Shown piece by piece: positions 63,953 to 64,000 of a DNA stretch of 64,000 nt (its first letter is position 1; each line of letters begins with the position of its first letter). The stretch covers positions 17,086 through 81,085 of the forward strand of contig NZ_QRLV01000009.1 in NCBI RefSeq assembly GCF_003472385.1, written 5' to 3'. The translations under genes were made by a program, and so were the position numbers. The stretch is from Sutterella sp. AM11-39. Lineage in GTDB: Bacteria; Pseudomonadota; Gammaproteobacteria; Burkholderiales; Burkholderiaceae_F. The notes below the pieces were generated by a model that was given only the letters and a program-made list of their open reading frames with translations, had not been told where the DNA came from and ran no database searches.

Positions 63953-64000
63953 GAGAAAGACGAAATGCTCGCCGTGATTGATCCAAGCTCAATGATGTAA

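Larger units (their letters stand above)
62771..64000 (+). mobile_element. IS110-family insertion sequence, partial (right end outside window)
   Basis: Defined by the IS110-type transposase and the structured non-coding DNA in front of it. IS110 elements typically lack terminal inverted repeats, so the left border is only a guess. The right end lies at or beyond the window edge, 48 bases after the transposase stop. Confidence 0.6.

Overview
The window looks like chromosome of a Gram-negative betaproteobacterium, most likely of the Sutterellaceae (Burkholderiales, gut-associated). This is inferred from protein families and their combinations, not from a ribosomal RNA, and none is present. The supporting genes are a Neisseria/Burkholderia-type trimeric porin, tamAB, grpE-dnaK-dnaJ, yajC-secD-secF, rubrerythrin plus iron-type superoxide dismutase, and a HemG-type protoporphyrinogen oxidase. 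The last three suit a low-oxygen, menaquinone-using life.

Layout. 1-12.2 kb: end of glmM, a porin, alaS, a TusA-like protein, the tamA-tamB pair and a DUF4143 ATPase. 12.2-12.7 kb: a gap holding what reads as a small RNA gene on the minus strand, with a sigma70 promoter overlapped by a Fur box and a perfect intrinsic terminator. 12.7-21.4 kb: queA-tgt, aroG behind a Phe/Tyr-rich leader peptide and attenuator, a YheT hydrolase, a DUF4143 gene broken by one TGA, two tandem queuosine-precursor-type transporters and hemH. 21.4-40.8 kb: the heat-shock genes with clear sigma32 promoters, rubrerythrin, a broken nuclease-like gene, fadD-lrgA-lrgB, hemG, infA, xseA, sodB with a cysteine-rich tail, a cold-shock protein, rplM-rpsI, argC and yajC-secD-secF.

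41.1-56.7 kb is a variable surface-glycan region. An 11-kb plus-strand operon with tightly spaced or overlapping genes encodes an arabinose-5-phosphate isomerase, a nucleotidyltransferase-kinase fusion, a HAD phosphatase, three AT-rich tandem paralogues of unknown function, two MsbA-type ABC exporters and a WaaP-type LPS core kinase. Three convergent minus-strand glycosyltransferase-like genes follow after a gap with IS remnants. Three genes carry G/C homopolymer runs of 9 or 10 bases inside or at the end of coding sequence, and no run of this length was noticed elsewhere in the window. This suggests slipped-strand phase variation of the glycan. One run (10 G) is out of frame; the two 9-base runs are in frame.

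56.7-64 kb: a DUF3482 GTPase and DUF2868 membrane protein pair, thiE-thiM with a TauE/SafE permease, and an IS110-family transposase at the right edge preceded by a structured non-coding stretch that could belong to its bridge RNA.

The most interesting items are the Fur-controlled sRNA candidate, the aroG attenuator, and the phase-variable glycan locus with its family of three unknown paralogues.
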